Shown: positions 1 to 5,525, numbered from the stretch's first letter. The stretch is DNA of 5,557 nt from Pseudomonadota bacterium (GCA_030591195.1 JAUVBO010000265.1:1-5557); one strand, 5' to 3'. Numbers and translations: made by a program. The notes: generated by a model from the letters alone, not told the origin.

Positions 1-1418
1 CGCTGCGCAGCCGCCGGTGACCGCCGGTGACTCTTCAGCGCCGCCTGCTCCACTTCGGACTGCTGGGCAACGAATCCGTTTTCGAGCGTCACCTGCACCT
101 TCTTGATGTCCTCGATCGCGTCGGCATAGCGCAGGTAGGCGAGCTGGGCGACGAAGTTGAAGACCCAGAACGCCGAGTCCCAGCTGAACTTCGTGAACGA
201 TGCCGTGCCGACGGCGAGCGGCTTGGGGACCCGGGTGATGCCGGCGTGAATCGGCACGTAGACCGTGCTCGCGGTGTCGTCGACCCCGAACCACAACACC
301 CCGCCGATGGCTCCGGGCAGCCACGCTCGGGACTGGCTGACGAACGAGAACCCGGTCTGCTGGGTGGAGATCGCTCGCTCGTTGAAGTACTTGACGCCGT
401 CCACCTTCCAGGTCAGGGGGCGCCAGCGATACGGCAGACGGAAAGGCCCGGCGCCGATGTCCTTCGTCAGATCGAGCGCGGTGCCCTCGAAGTGATCGCG
501 CATCAATCCGACGGTGTCGCGCACCGAGAGGCTCCTGTCCGGCTTGACCCACATCGGCAGCGGCTTGGCGCGAGGGTGGCCCTCGACGAAGGCCGAGCTC
601 AGCTTGAGCGAAGGCGCGACGCGCCTGAAGACGCTCCAGACGCGGGCCTCGCACATCCGACGCTTGGTGAAGGTGGCGGGGTGATAGGCCGCGGCGAAGC
701 TGAAGCTCTTGTCCTTTCCGGTGAAGTAGCCCTTGGCTCGCGCGAAGGAGATGACGTCCTTGCTGTAGACGCAGCGGTTCGGGTCGGCGAGCGGGAACTT
801 GCCGATGCGCGCCTGGTTGGCGTGGGCGCTGACGTAGCCGTCGGGCACGCGGCAGGCGACCCAGACCGCGCCCCTGCGGCCCGGCCCCTTGCCGATCATC
901 TCGAGGATCCAGGCCTCCTTGGGATCGCCGATCGAAAAGGACTCGCCGCTGCTCGCGTAGCCGTGCCTGGCCACGAGGTCGGTCATGACCGTGATCGCCT
1001 GGCGGGCGGTCTTCGCCCGCTCGAGGGCGATGAAGATCAGGCTGCCGTAGTCGACGATGCCCTTCGGGTCCTTGAGCTCCTTGCGGCCCGTGAAGGTCGT
1101 CTCGCCAATCACCAGCTGATGCTCGTTGAGGTGGCCGACCACGCGGTAGGTGCGCCGCGCCTGCGGGATCGATCCGAGGTACTTGTTCGAGTCCCAGTCG
1201 AAGATCTTCCGTCGCGCCCCGCGAGGATGGGTCCTGGCCGGGCGGTACTCGAGCGCCCCGTACAGGACGTGGGCGTCGGCGGCGTAGGTGATCATGGTCG
1301 CGCCGTCGGCCGAGGCACCCGGGGTGACGAGGATGCTGGTGCAGGGCCAGGTCGCCGCGGGCCGCAGGAGCACGACACTGCACGCCAGCAACACTGCAAG
1401 GATCCGGTGGGTGGACAT
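1..1418 (-). CDS. Secreted C69-family (PepD-like) dipeptidase, C-terminus cut off by window edge
   Basis: This is an N-terminal-nucleophile dipeptidase of peptidase family C69 (COG4690 type), which would hydrolyse dipeptides outside the cytoplasm. The 472 codons present begin at the ATG at 1418, where a weak GAGAG (1425-1429) lies upstream. Residues 1-25 form a basic then hydrophobic export signal ending in TWP. Cys26 in CTSILVTPGASADGATM matches the catalytic cysteine motif at the mature N-terminus of the family. Other segments recalled from Bacteroides-type members are NEHQLVIGETTF (98-109), GESFSIGDPKEAWILEMIGKGPG (158-180, broken here only by ordinary substitutions), SAHANQARI (197-205), PYRWRPLTWKVDG (329-341), TQQTGFSFVSQ (352-362) and GGVLWFGVDD (372-381). 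Relatives are roughly 540-560 residues, so about 70-90 residues are missing off the left edge. Pro at -1 makes plain signal peptidase I cleavage before Cys26 unlikely, so self-processing is more probable. It lies 123 bases after the lipoprotein gene on the same strand, possibly co-transcribed. Family assignment is firm; the natural substrate is unknown. Confidence 0.93.
   Translation of the reverse strand, partial: MSTHRILAVLLACSVVLLRPAATWPCTSILVTPGASADGATMITYAADAHVLYGALEYRPARTHPRGARRKIFDWDSNKYLGSIPQARRTYRVVGHLNEHQLVIGETTFTGRKELKDPKGIVDYGSLIFIALERAKTARQAITVMTDLVARHGYASSGESFSIGDPKEAWILEMIGKGPGRRGAVWVACRVPDGYVSAHANQARIGKFPLADPNRCVYSKDVISFARAKGYFTGKDKSFSFAAAYHPATFTKRRMCEARVWSVFRRVAPSLKLSSAFVEGHPRAKPLPMWVKPDRSLSVRDTVGLMRDHFEGTALDLTKDIGAGPFRLPYRWRPLTWKVDGVKYFNERAISTQQTGFSFVSQSRAWLPGAIGGVLWFGVDDTASTVYVPIHAGITRVPKPLAVGTASFTKFSWDSAFWVFNFVAQLAYLRYADAIEDIKKVQVTLENGFVAQQSEVEQAALKSHRRSPAAAQ
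11..30. repeat. 10-bp tandem duplication (CCGCCGGTGA x2) inside the dipeptidase gene
   Basis: Two perfect adjacent copies of CCGCCGGTGA lie at 11-20 and 21-30, within codons 463-470 of the dipeptidase. Ten bases is not a multiple of three, so gain or loss of a unit would shift the frame. With both copies the frame reads KSHRRSPAAAQ and stays open to the edge. That is compatible with the poorly conserved linker expected here in the family, so I see no proof of a frameshift. Confidence 0.8.
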
Positions 1419-1541
1419 CGGCTGCTCTCGCTCGCTGATTTGGGCCTCGGGAGGGTGCGCGGAAAGGCCTCCGGGGTCAACCGGTTTGCGCTGCCGCCAA
1501 TAGGCCCTCGGCCGCCGCCAAGCCAGAGCTGCCTCGCGGCC

Positions 1542-3011
1542 TCACGGCAGGTTGTTGCGGTGGGCTTGCCACATCTGCGAGATGAACTTGCCCTTGTCGG
1601 TGCCGCCGTAGTCTCCGCCCTCCTTGATCCAGCGGTCGACGTAGTCGAAGTACGGATCGTGATCCCAGACTGACTTGGCGTTGAGCATCAGCGCCGCCAG
1701 CATCGTGCCGACCCAGGTATGGGAGGTGCAGCAGGTGCGGTAGCCGCTGCTCTCGTTGTCGCTGTCCGGCTTGTAGCAGTGGCGGATTCCCCAGCGAGGC
1801 ACACCGCTGCTGTCGTAGTAGGTCTGGCAGTCCTCGCCGAAGCTCTTGTCCTTGTAGTCCTTGCCCGCGGCGGTCATCGCAGGATCGCCGAGGAGGATGC
1901 CGGCGAGCAGCACCGGCCACTTGCGGCCACTGGCGTGCCCCCCGTCGGCGGGCCAGAAGCCGCCGGCCTTGAGCACGCCGTAGGTGTCGATGCCGAGCTG
2001 GATCAGACGCCGTGCGAGCTCCTGCCGCTCGGGCGTGTCGAGCATCACGTGGAGCGCTGCCATCGACACCTCGTTGCTGATCTCGCGGCCGTAGCCGGGG
2101 AAGTTGTCGATGGCGTTGACGTGCTGGGTCTTCCACGAGTTCTGGTGGTCCATTCGGGGACGCTCGAACCAGCGCAATACGGTCGAGCCGGTGGGCGCCT
2201 CGGCGGGTGCGGCAAGCTTCGGCAGCAGCTGCCACTGAATCGCGCCCGCCTGGTGCAACGGCCTGAACCCGGTGCCGGCGTAGGGCGGACGGAAGACGTC
2301 GGCAGCGAGTGGCGCCGTGACCACGGTGAGCGCCGCCTGGGCCTTCATCACCCCCCTCCGGCAGGTTCCGTTGTAGGCCTTCCACCCCTGGTTGCTCCCC
2401 CCCGCGTTGCACTCGGTCGGCTCGGGGTTGCTGACGGTGGAGGCGAGCGCGTCCCCCGGCTTGAGGGCGAGGGGGAAGCTCGCTTGAGTCGCTGGCGCCC
2501 AGTTACCGCCTCGCGAGTCGTAGCCTTGCTCGCCGGGGACGGGGTTGACCACTGATCCGTTGCGCCCGTCTTGAGGGGTCGGCGAGACGCTCTTGATCGT
2601 CACCGGCCCCACGACCCAGTAGTCGCCGGTGACGAACTGGCCGACCACGGCCGGGCTGGCGAAGGTCCAGGTGATCCCGTACTGGGAGACGGAGGTCACC
2701 TCCTGGCCGCCCTCGGCGAAAGGAGAGGCGCTGCTGTCAACCGAGGGGCCGGAGCCTGCATCTGCGCCTGGCGTTGCTGGGGCGCCAGCGTCCGTCGACC
2801 CAGGGCTCCCCGGAAACGGATCGAGGCTGCCCGGCGGAGACGGATCGGGGTTGCTCCCCTGACCCTGGTCCGAGCTGGGGTCGCCTGCCGAGCCTGCATC
2901 GGCGCCTGTCCGCGACTGCAGTTCCTCACCGCAGCTGACGAGGGCCGCGAGCGCCACGATCAGCGCTGCCCCCAAGGCTGTTCCGCTCGTCTTCGTTGCT
3001 CGGCGCTTCAT
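1542..3011 (-). CDS. Secreted lipoprotein of unknown function with a helical, possibly carbohydrate-active C-terminal region
   Basis: The protein has 489 residues. Residues 1-27 are a lipoprotein signal: basic MKRRATK, hydrophobic core 11-25, and lipobox LVSC with Cys27 as the lipidated residue. Gly28 at +2 gives no obvious inner-membrane retention signal, so the outer membrane or surface is likely (inference). Residues 28-103 are a low-complexity Gly/Ser/Asp/Pro/Ala linker typical of myxobacterial lipoproteins. Residues 110-235 look beta-rich (YGITWTF, GQFVTGDYWVVGPVTI) and contain a Cys201/Cys217 pair. Residues 300-489 look mostly helical, with NEVSMAALHVML (313-324), GGHASGRKWPVLLAG (357-371) and a cysteine cluster (395, 412, 427, 428). 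The helical part, with conserved-looking Gly, His and Trp, recalls alpha/alpha-barrel sugar enzymes, but I recognise no catalytic signature. I recall similar YWVVGPV/GGH-GRKWP proteins only as hypotheticals. The start is set by a perfect AGGAGG eight bases upstream. Confidence 0.9.
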   Translation of the reverse strand: MKRRATKTSGTALGAALIVALAALVSCGEELQSRTGADAGSAGDPSSDQGQGSNPDPSPPGSLDPFPGSPGSTDAGAPATPGADAGSGPSVDSSASPFAEGGQEVTSVSQYGITWTFASPAVVGQFVTGDYWVVGPVTIKSVSPTPQDGRNGSVVNPVPGEQGYDSRGGNWAPATQASFPLALKPGDALASTVSNPEPTECNAGGSNQGWKAYNGTCRRGVMKAQAALTVVTAPLAADVFRPPYAGTGFRPLHQAGAIQWQLLPKLAAPAEAPTGSTVLRWFERPRMDHQNSWKTQHVNAIDNFPGYGREISNEVSMAALHVMLDTPERQELARRLIQLGIDTYGVLKAGGFWPADGGHASGRKWPVLLAGILLGDPAMTAAGKDYKDKSFGEDCQTYYDSSGVPRWGIRHCYKPDSDNESSGYRTCCTSHTWVGTMLAALMLNAKSVWDHDPYFDYVDRWIKEGGDYGGTDKGKFISQMWQAHRNNLP

Positions 3012-3019
3012 TCGATATC

Positions 3020-3025
3020 CCTCCT
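3020..3025 (-). promoter_or_regulatory. Ribosome binding site of the lipoprotein gene
   Basis: A perfect AGGAGG on the minus strand stands eight bases before the ATG at 3011. It fixes that start and is the strongest Shine-Dalgarno sequence in the window. Confidence 0.9.
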
Positions 3026-3059
3026 GATGGTCACGTCATCGGCTGTCGCTCCGCTGAAA

Positions 3060-3077
3060 AAGCAAGGGACATGCCGC
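3060..3077 (-). promoter_or_regulatory. Candidate sigma54 (-24/-12) promoter for the lipoprotein gene
   Basis: The minus strand reads CGGCATGTCCCTTGCT. It keeps the invariant GG (3074-3075) and GC (3062-3063) exactly ten bases apart and matches the TGGCACG-N4-TTGCW consensus at all but two fixed positions. Transcription would start near 3050, leaving a leader of about 40 bases that holds the AGGAGG. No convincing sigma70 hexamer pair competes with it in this gap. If real, expression needs a sigma54 activator (bEBP). None is encoded in the window. Confidence 0.5.
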
Positions 3078-3110
3078 GTCGTGAGCAACTCGGGGCTGTC
3101 GCCGAAGCTG

Positions 3111-3124
3111 CGAAGATCTCTTCG
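3111..3124. promoter_or_regulatory. Dyad CGAAG-ATCT-CTTCG, possible activator site
   Basis: This is a perfect five-base inverted repeat with a four-base centre. It continues into a partly overlapping CTTCGAAAAG (3120-3129). It is centred about 67 bases upstream of the predicted sigma54 start, somewhat close for an enhancer but possible. The role is inferred from position only. Confidence 0.25.
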
Positions 3125-3170
3125 AAAAGTAGCCGCGCTCGCCGGCTGCCTCCCTGGCTTGGGGGACCCT

Positions 3171-3261
3171 GGCGCCAGATGTCGGGTGGGGGCAGCGAGG
3201 CCGTCTGGTAGGTCGAGCTACCAGCGATGGAGCCCGAAGACGTTGCGCAGGCGCTGGGCGG
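3171..3261 (-). repeat. Left copy of the ~90-bp direct repeat flanking the zinc-ribbon gene
   Basis: It aligns with 5073-5160 in the same orientation. There are eight mismatches over 88 aligned bases plus a three-base CCA insertion at 3221-3223. The last 32 bases (3230-3261) are identical to 5129-5160. The outer boundary at GGCGCCAGAT (3171-3180) is sharp: sequence to its left does not match that left of the other copy. The repeat covers the last codons of the DUF3634-like gene and 47 bases of its 3' trailer. Confidence 0.92.
3205..3224. repeat. Perfect 7-bp inverted repeat with 6-base loop
   Basis: CTGGTAG-GTCGAG-CTACCAG on the plus strand forms a perfect seven-pair stem that includes the stop codon of the DUF3634 remnant. 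The right repeat lacks the CCA and has a C in place of one T, so only TAG/CTA can pair there. There is no T-run, so a terminator role is doubtful. Confidence 0.5.
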
Positions 3262-3340
3262 GTTTGTCCCCCCCGGAATTGTCGCTTGACTGCCTGGCCA
3301 TACGCTCGCCCGCAAGACGAGGGCCCGAAAGGCGAAGGCC
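3218..3340 (-). pseudogene. Decayed 3' fragment of a DUF3634-like gene
   Basis: The minus strand ends in a frame reading SGGDKPAQRLRNVFGLHRW-stop. The intact gene at the right end reads SGVGEDTAQRLRNVFGLYR-stop. Above about 3262 the match drops quickly. A run of seven C (3268-3274) replaces part of the SGVGED region, the shared GGCCAGGC motif needs a one-base shift, and about 17 extra bases precede a further shared CGAAAGGCG stretch (3326-3334). No membrane segment or start remains, so it cannot make a functional protein. The upper boundary is approximate. The fragment lies between the lipoprotein promoter and the end of the zinc-ribbon gene. Confidence 0.75.
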
Positions 3341-3368
3341 GCGGTCCCTTCGTCGCCCCGTCCTCGTC
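3316..3368 (-). terminator. Nested inverted repeats after the zinc-ribbon gene, possible terminator
   Basis: An outer seven-base pair of arms, GACGAGG (3316-3322) and CCTCGTC (3362-3368), encloses an inner six-base pair, CGAAGG (3333-3338) and CCTTCG (3347-3352), with an eight-base loop. The structure starts about 18 bases after the stop of the zinc-ribbon gene. No U-tract follows, so it is not a classic intrinsic terminator; it could block readthrough or protect a 3' end. Confidence 0.35.
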
Positions 3369-3385
3369 GCCGCCGGCAAAGGTGG

Positions 3386-5005
3386 TCAGTGGCCGGACAG
3401 CGCTTGCAGTCGCCTGAGCTCTCTCGCCTCCGACCCGGTGGTGGTCTTGGGGGTCTGACGCAGCTGCAGCAACGTCGAGAACTTGTGCTGGTCTCTCCGC
3501 GCCTCGGTGACGACGAAGATGCGCGGACCGACGATCCGCGGCGTCAGCGGCTTGCCGGTCCAGGAGAACGGACCGCAGCTCTCGTCGCGGATCCTGTCAC
3601 CGTAGCTGGTGGCGGTCTCGTTGCCGTATCGCCCCCCCGGTTGCGGCGTGAACACGTCGAAGATCCAGTACTTCAACCAGCCCAGATGCGCGGACGCAGA
3701 GACCTTCGAGACCAGCTGTCCCGACGCCTCGTAGCCGTCCAGCAGCGCCTGCGCCAGGGCGTTCATCGCCGCGGTGGCCGCCCCCAACACCGGCGTTCTT
3801 CCCTTGGTCTTCTTCTTCCTGTTGGGCAGCTGGCCCGCCCTGACCAGGCGTACGCCCCGCATGAGCGCGGCCAGCTTGCGCTGCGCCAACGCGGAGACGC
3901 ACAGCCGCAGGATGTCATCAGGAGCGGACTTGAAGATCAGGTCGAAGGAGTCCTTCTCAGGGAAGTAGTTGCGGGTCAGCGCCACCATGCAGGTGTAGCC
4001 GAAGATCGTGAGCACGCTGATCAACCTGCGCTTCTGCGATCCGCTGACCCCCGGCAGGCGATCAGCGACGAGCTCGTTGGCCACGCGGCGGGCCTCGGTG
4101 AACCGCTTGGCGTGGCCCGCGTCGTGAAACGCCGCCGACATATCCGTTCCAGCTCCGGCGATGCGACCGATCGCCTCCAGGTCGAGCTCGAAGTTGGCCT
4201 GGGCGGTCCCCGCCTCGGGCTTGATCTTGACCTTCTTGTAGTACCACTCGTAACCCGCCGGCACCGGGTTGCTGTCCGTGCACTCGTCGATCCACTGCTT
4301 GGTCAGGATCGCCTCCGGGCTCTCGGCTGTCGCCGCGGTCAGTGCCTTATTCAGCACATCCAGCAGCTGCGGCACCGTATAGAGCTTGAACGGGAGCAGG
4401 TCGCCCGGGCTGGAGAGCTTGGCGTTGTAGGCGGCCAGCACCGCCTCCCAGTTGACGTAGCGCGGCGGTCCGTCGGTCTGCAGCGTGGAGGCCCCGGAGA
4501 GCGTCGCCCAGAGCAAGGCCTCGGCCCGCTTCAGCCCCTTGAACACCTCCTGCGACGTCGCGGCGATGGCGCCGGACTTGTACTCGATCAAGGAAGCGTT
4601 CTCCTCGACCTTGCCCACCTGGTCGCAGGCCAGCTCCATCAGCTCGACCACCTCGAGTTGACGGTACCGGGGGTGGGTCACCGCGATGGTGTAGTCGTAG
4701 TCGAGCTTGGCTTTCGCCCACGAGCGGCGACCGCGCTTGAGGATCTTGACCAGCGTGCCCGCGATCTCCGTCTCGCCGCCGATGCGCGGCGCGTCGAGCG
4801 GGCAGCTCACGTCCAGGGGTTGTTTGGTCGCTTTGCTCCGGCGTCGGCCGACCGGCGCGCGGGTCCGCGTCTGTCGAGTGGTGGAGCGCTTCGCCCCCCC
4901 GGCTGCACACAGTGCACAGACCACGCCGTACAGCGAGATCCGCTTCCATCTCTTTTTATCGAAATTCTTGATCTTCCCGCACTTCGGGCATTGCTTTGTC
5001 GGCAT
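3386..5005 (-). CDS. Uncharacterised 539-residue protein with N-terminal zinc ribbon
   Basis: I do not recognise the family. From the chosen ATG at 5005, residues 6-33 hold a zinc-ribbon pattern, CPKCG (Cys6, Cys9) and CALC (Cys30, Cys33), with 20 residues between the pairs. A basic, flexible stretch (38-62, rich in Arg/Lys/Thr) follows that could touch nucleic acid. Residues 75-130 look beta-rich then helical, and the middle (140-400) is largely helical with Ala/Leu-rich segments. It includes an HDAGH motif (294-298) and a lysine/arginine patch RKKKTKGR (396-403). The C-terminal 100 residues include GPRIFVVTEARRDQHKF. I see no tyrosine or serine recombinase, DDE transposase, helicase or nuclease signature. 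An ATG at 5071 is in frame, but it lies upstream of the predicted promoter's -35 box, so 5005 is preferred. The gene sits alone between direct repeats with its own promoter, consistent with a moved or inserted unit. A nucleic-acid-binding role is a guess. Confidence 0.85.
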   Translation of the reverse strand: MPTKQCPKCGKIKNFDKKRWKRISLYGVVCALCAAGGAKRSTTRQTRTRAPVGRRRSKATKQPLDVSCPLDAPRIGGETEIAGTLVKILKRGRRSWAKAKLDYDYTIAVTHPRYRQLEVVELMELACDQVGKVEENASLIEYKSGAIAATSQEVFKGLKRAEALLWATLSGASTLQTDGPPRYVNWEAVLAAYNAKLSSPGDLLPFKLYTVPQLLDVLNKALTAATAESPEAILTKQWIDECTDSNPVPAGYEWYYKKVKIKPEAGTAQANFELDLEAIGRIAGAGTDMSAAFHDAGHAKRFTEARRVANELVADRLPGVSGSQKRRLISVLTIFGYTCMVALTRNYFPEKDSFDLIFKSAPDDILRLCVSALAQRKLAALMRGVRLVRAGQLPNRKKKTKGRTPVLGAATAAMNALAQALLDGYEASGQLVSKVSASAHLGWLKYWIFDVFTPQPGGRYGNETATSYGDRIRDESCGPFSWTGKPLTPRIVGPRIFVVTEARRDQHKFSTLLQLRQTPKTTTGSEARELRRLQALSGH

Positions 5006-5009
5006 CGCA

Positions 5010-5017
5010 CCTGCCTT
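5010..5017 (-). promoter_or_regulatory. Ribosome binding site supporting the 5005 start of the zinc-ribbon gene
   Basis: The minus strand reads AAGGCAGG just before TGCG-ATG. The AAGG stands eight bases from the ATG at 5005. The alternative ATG at 5071 has no comparable sequence at the right distance. Confidence 0.5.
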
Positions 5018-5038
5018 GTGAGGAATCGTGGTGCCGCG

Positions 5039-5068
5039 AGTATCCTGCCTGGCGCTACGAACGGTCAA
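5039..5068 (-). promoter_or_regulatory. Sigma70-like promoter of the zinc-ribbon gene
   Basis: TTGACC (5063-5068, five of six matches to the -35 consensus), an 18-base spacer and GATACT (5039-5044, four of six at -10) predict a start near 5032, about 27 bases before the ATG at 5005. The promoter lies wholly outside the right repeat, which begins five bases further upstream, so the gene carries its own promoter in the unique segment. Confidence 0.5.
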
Positions 5069-5072
5069 CATC

Positions 5073-5160
5073 GGCGCCAGATCTCGGGTGGGGAAAGCCC
5101 AGCCGTCCGGTAGGTCGAGCTAGCGATAGAGCCCGAAGACGTTGCGCAGGCGCTGGGCGG
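5073..5160 (-). repeat. Right copy of the ~90-bp direct repeat, 3' end of the intact DUF3634-like gene
   Basis: This copy, whose period to the left copy is 1902 bases, holds the last 13 codons and stop of the DUF3634-like gene plus its trailer. The identical core 5129-5160 encodes the end of AQRLRNVFGL. Immediately to its left begins the promoter of the zinc-ribbon gene. The trailer (5073-5119) shows no strong hairpin, so readthrough into the zinc-ribbon gene is possible. Confidence 0.92.
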
Positions 5161-5413
5161 TGTCTTCGCCCACGCCGGAGACGACGAGGCGGGCCTGGCC
5201 GCGGGTGCGAAAGGCGCGGATCGTGGCGCGCTCGACGGCGTCAAGCCGAACCACCTCAGCAAAGTCCTGCAGCAGCCGCCCCCGCGCGGTGCCGCGGACC
5301 AGCAACAGCCGCCCCCGGCGGACGGAGATACAGAACAGCTCACCGAAGCGCCGGCCGAGCAGCAAGACGATGGCGACGAAGGCGAGCAGCGCTACGAACA
5401 CGACGATACGCAT
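5120..5413 (-). CDS. DUF3634-like small membrane protein
   Basis: The preferred product is 97 residues. Residues 2-20 (RIVVFVALLAFVAIVLLLG) form one membrane segment, followed by a basic GRR. A small soluble domain follows: ELFCISVRRGRLLLVRG, an amphipathic helix (46-58), ERATIRAF, and the ending ARLVVSGVGEDTAQRLRNVFGLYR. This order (single membrane anchor, 'xVRxGRxxxVRG', and a TAQRLRN-type ending) matches what I recall of DUF3634 proteins, about 100 residues, of unknown function. The protein would sit in the inner membrane with its domain in the cytoplasm or periplasm. The ATG at 5413 is chosen because the membrane segment starts there. It lacks a Shine-Dalgarno sequence but overlaps the stop of a short upstream frame (TAATG). 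A TTG at 5539 in the same frame, or a start beyond the window, would add an Arg/Pro-rich extension and cannot be excluded. A decayed copy of its 3' end lies at 3218-3340. Confidence 0.8.
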   Translation of the reverse strand: MRIVVFVALLAFVAIVLLLGRRFGELFCISVRRGRLLLVRGTARGRLLQDFAEVVRLDAVERATIRAFRTRGQARLVVSGVGEDTAQRLRNVFGLYR

Positions 5414-5490
5414 TAGGGTCTGATACGGCTGGGGCCCCGAACGCCTTCCGCGGCGAGCGGCGACGGGGACGAGGCGATCGGTCGGCGCAT
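5413..5490 (-). CDS. Possible 25-codon leader peptide coupled to the DUF3634-like gene
   Basis: A short frame, MRRPIASSPSPLAAEGVRGPSRIRP, ends in TAA sharing one base with the ATG at 5413 (TAATG). This termination-reinitiation layout could explain the missing Shine-Dalgarno sequence of the main gene. A TACAAT hexamer (5498-5503) lies seven bases before its ATG, which would make the message nearly leaderless. No good -35 lies 16-18 bases further upstream, and the peptide has no ribosome binding site of its own. It competes with the longer open frame of the main gene over the same bases, so this is only a candidate. Confidence 0.25.
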   Translation of the reverse strand: MRRPIASSPSPLAAEGVRGPSRIRP

Positions 5491-5525
5491 GGCGCTGATT
5501 GTAAGCCCCTGCGGTGCTTGCGTGG

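Noticed and set aside
1379..1382. Lipobox-like LLAC at residues 10-13 of the dipeptidase
   Set aside because: The hydrophobic stretch before it is too short and continues after it. The family needs Cys26 free at the mature N-terminus, so a lipoprotein signal does not fit.
1475..1480. TTGACC on the minus strand as a separate promoter for the dipeptidase
   Set aside because: No acceptable -10 hexamer lies 16-18 bases downstream; the sequence there is C-rich (CACCCT).
1529..1550. Inverted repeat CTGCC/GGCAG at the lipoprotein stop as a terminator
   Set aside because: It has only five pairs around a 12-base loop and no U-tract, and the start of the stem lies within the coding end.
27..1673. Long plus-strand open frame of about 548 codons
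   Set aside because: It lies antisense to the dipeptidase and runs into the lipoprotein gene. Its translation is Arg/Gly/Leu/Val-rich low-complexity text typical of the reverse strand of high-GC genes, whereas the minus frame matches a known family throughout.
3031..3315. Minus-strand 94-codon frame sharing SACATSSGSIA with a frame at 5065-5343
   Set aside because: The shared peptide arises because both frames read the same DNA repeat out of frame with the real DUF3634 coding sequence. It is not a gene pair.
2397..4900. Runs of seven C (2397-2403, 3268-3274, 3632-3638, 4894-4900) as phase-variation tracts
   Set aside because: About this many such runs are expected by chance at this GC content, they are short, and the reading frames through the three coding ones are intact.
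3386..5005. Zinc-ribbon protein as a transposase or integrase (TnpB, DDE or tyrosine recombinase)
   Set aside because: The ribbon is N-terminal rather than C-terminal as in TnpB. I could not place acidic catalytic triads or an R-HxxR-Y pattern, and no terminal inverted repeats frame it.
3389..5113. Plus-strand open frame of about 574 codons opposite the zinc-ribbon gene
   Set aside because: The composition is an antisense shadow. The minus frame has a clean zinc ribbon, a promoter and a ribosome binding site at its start.
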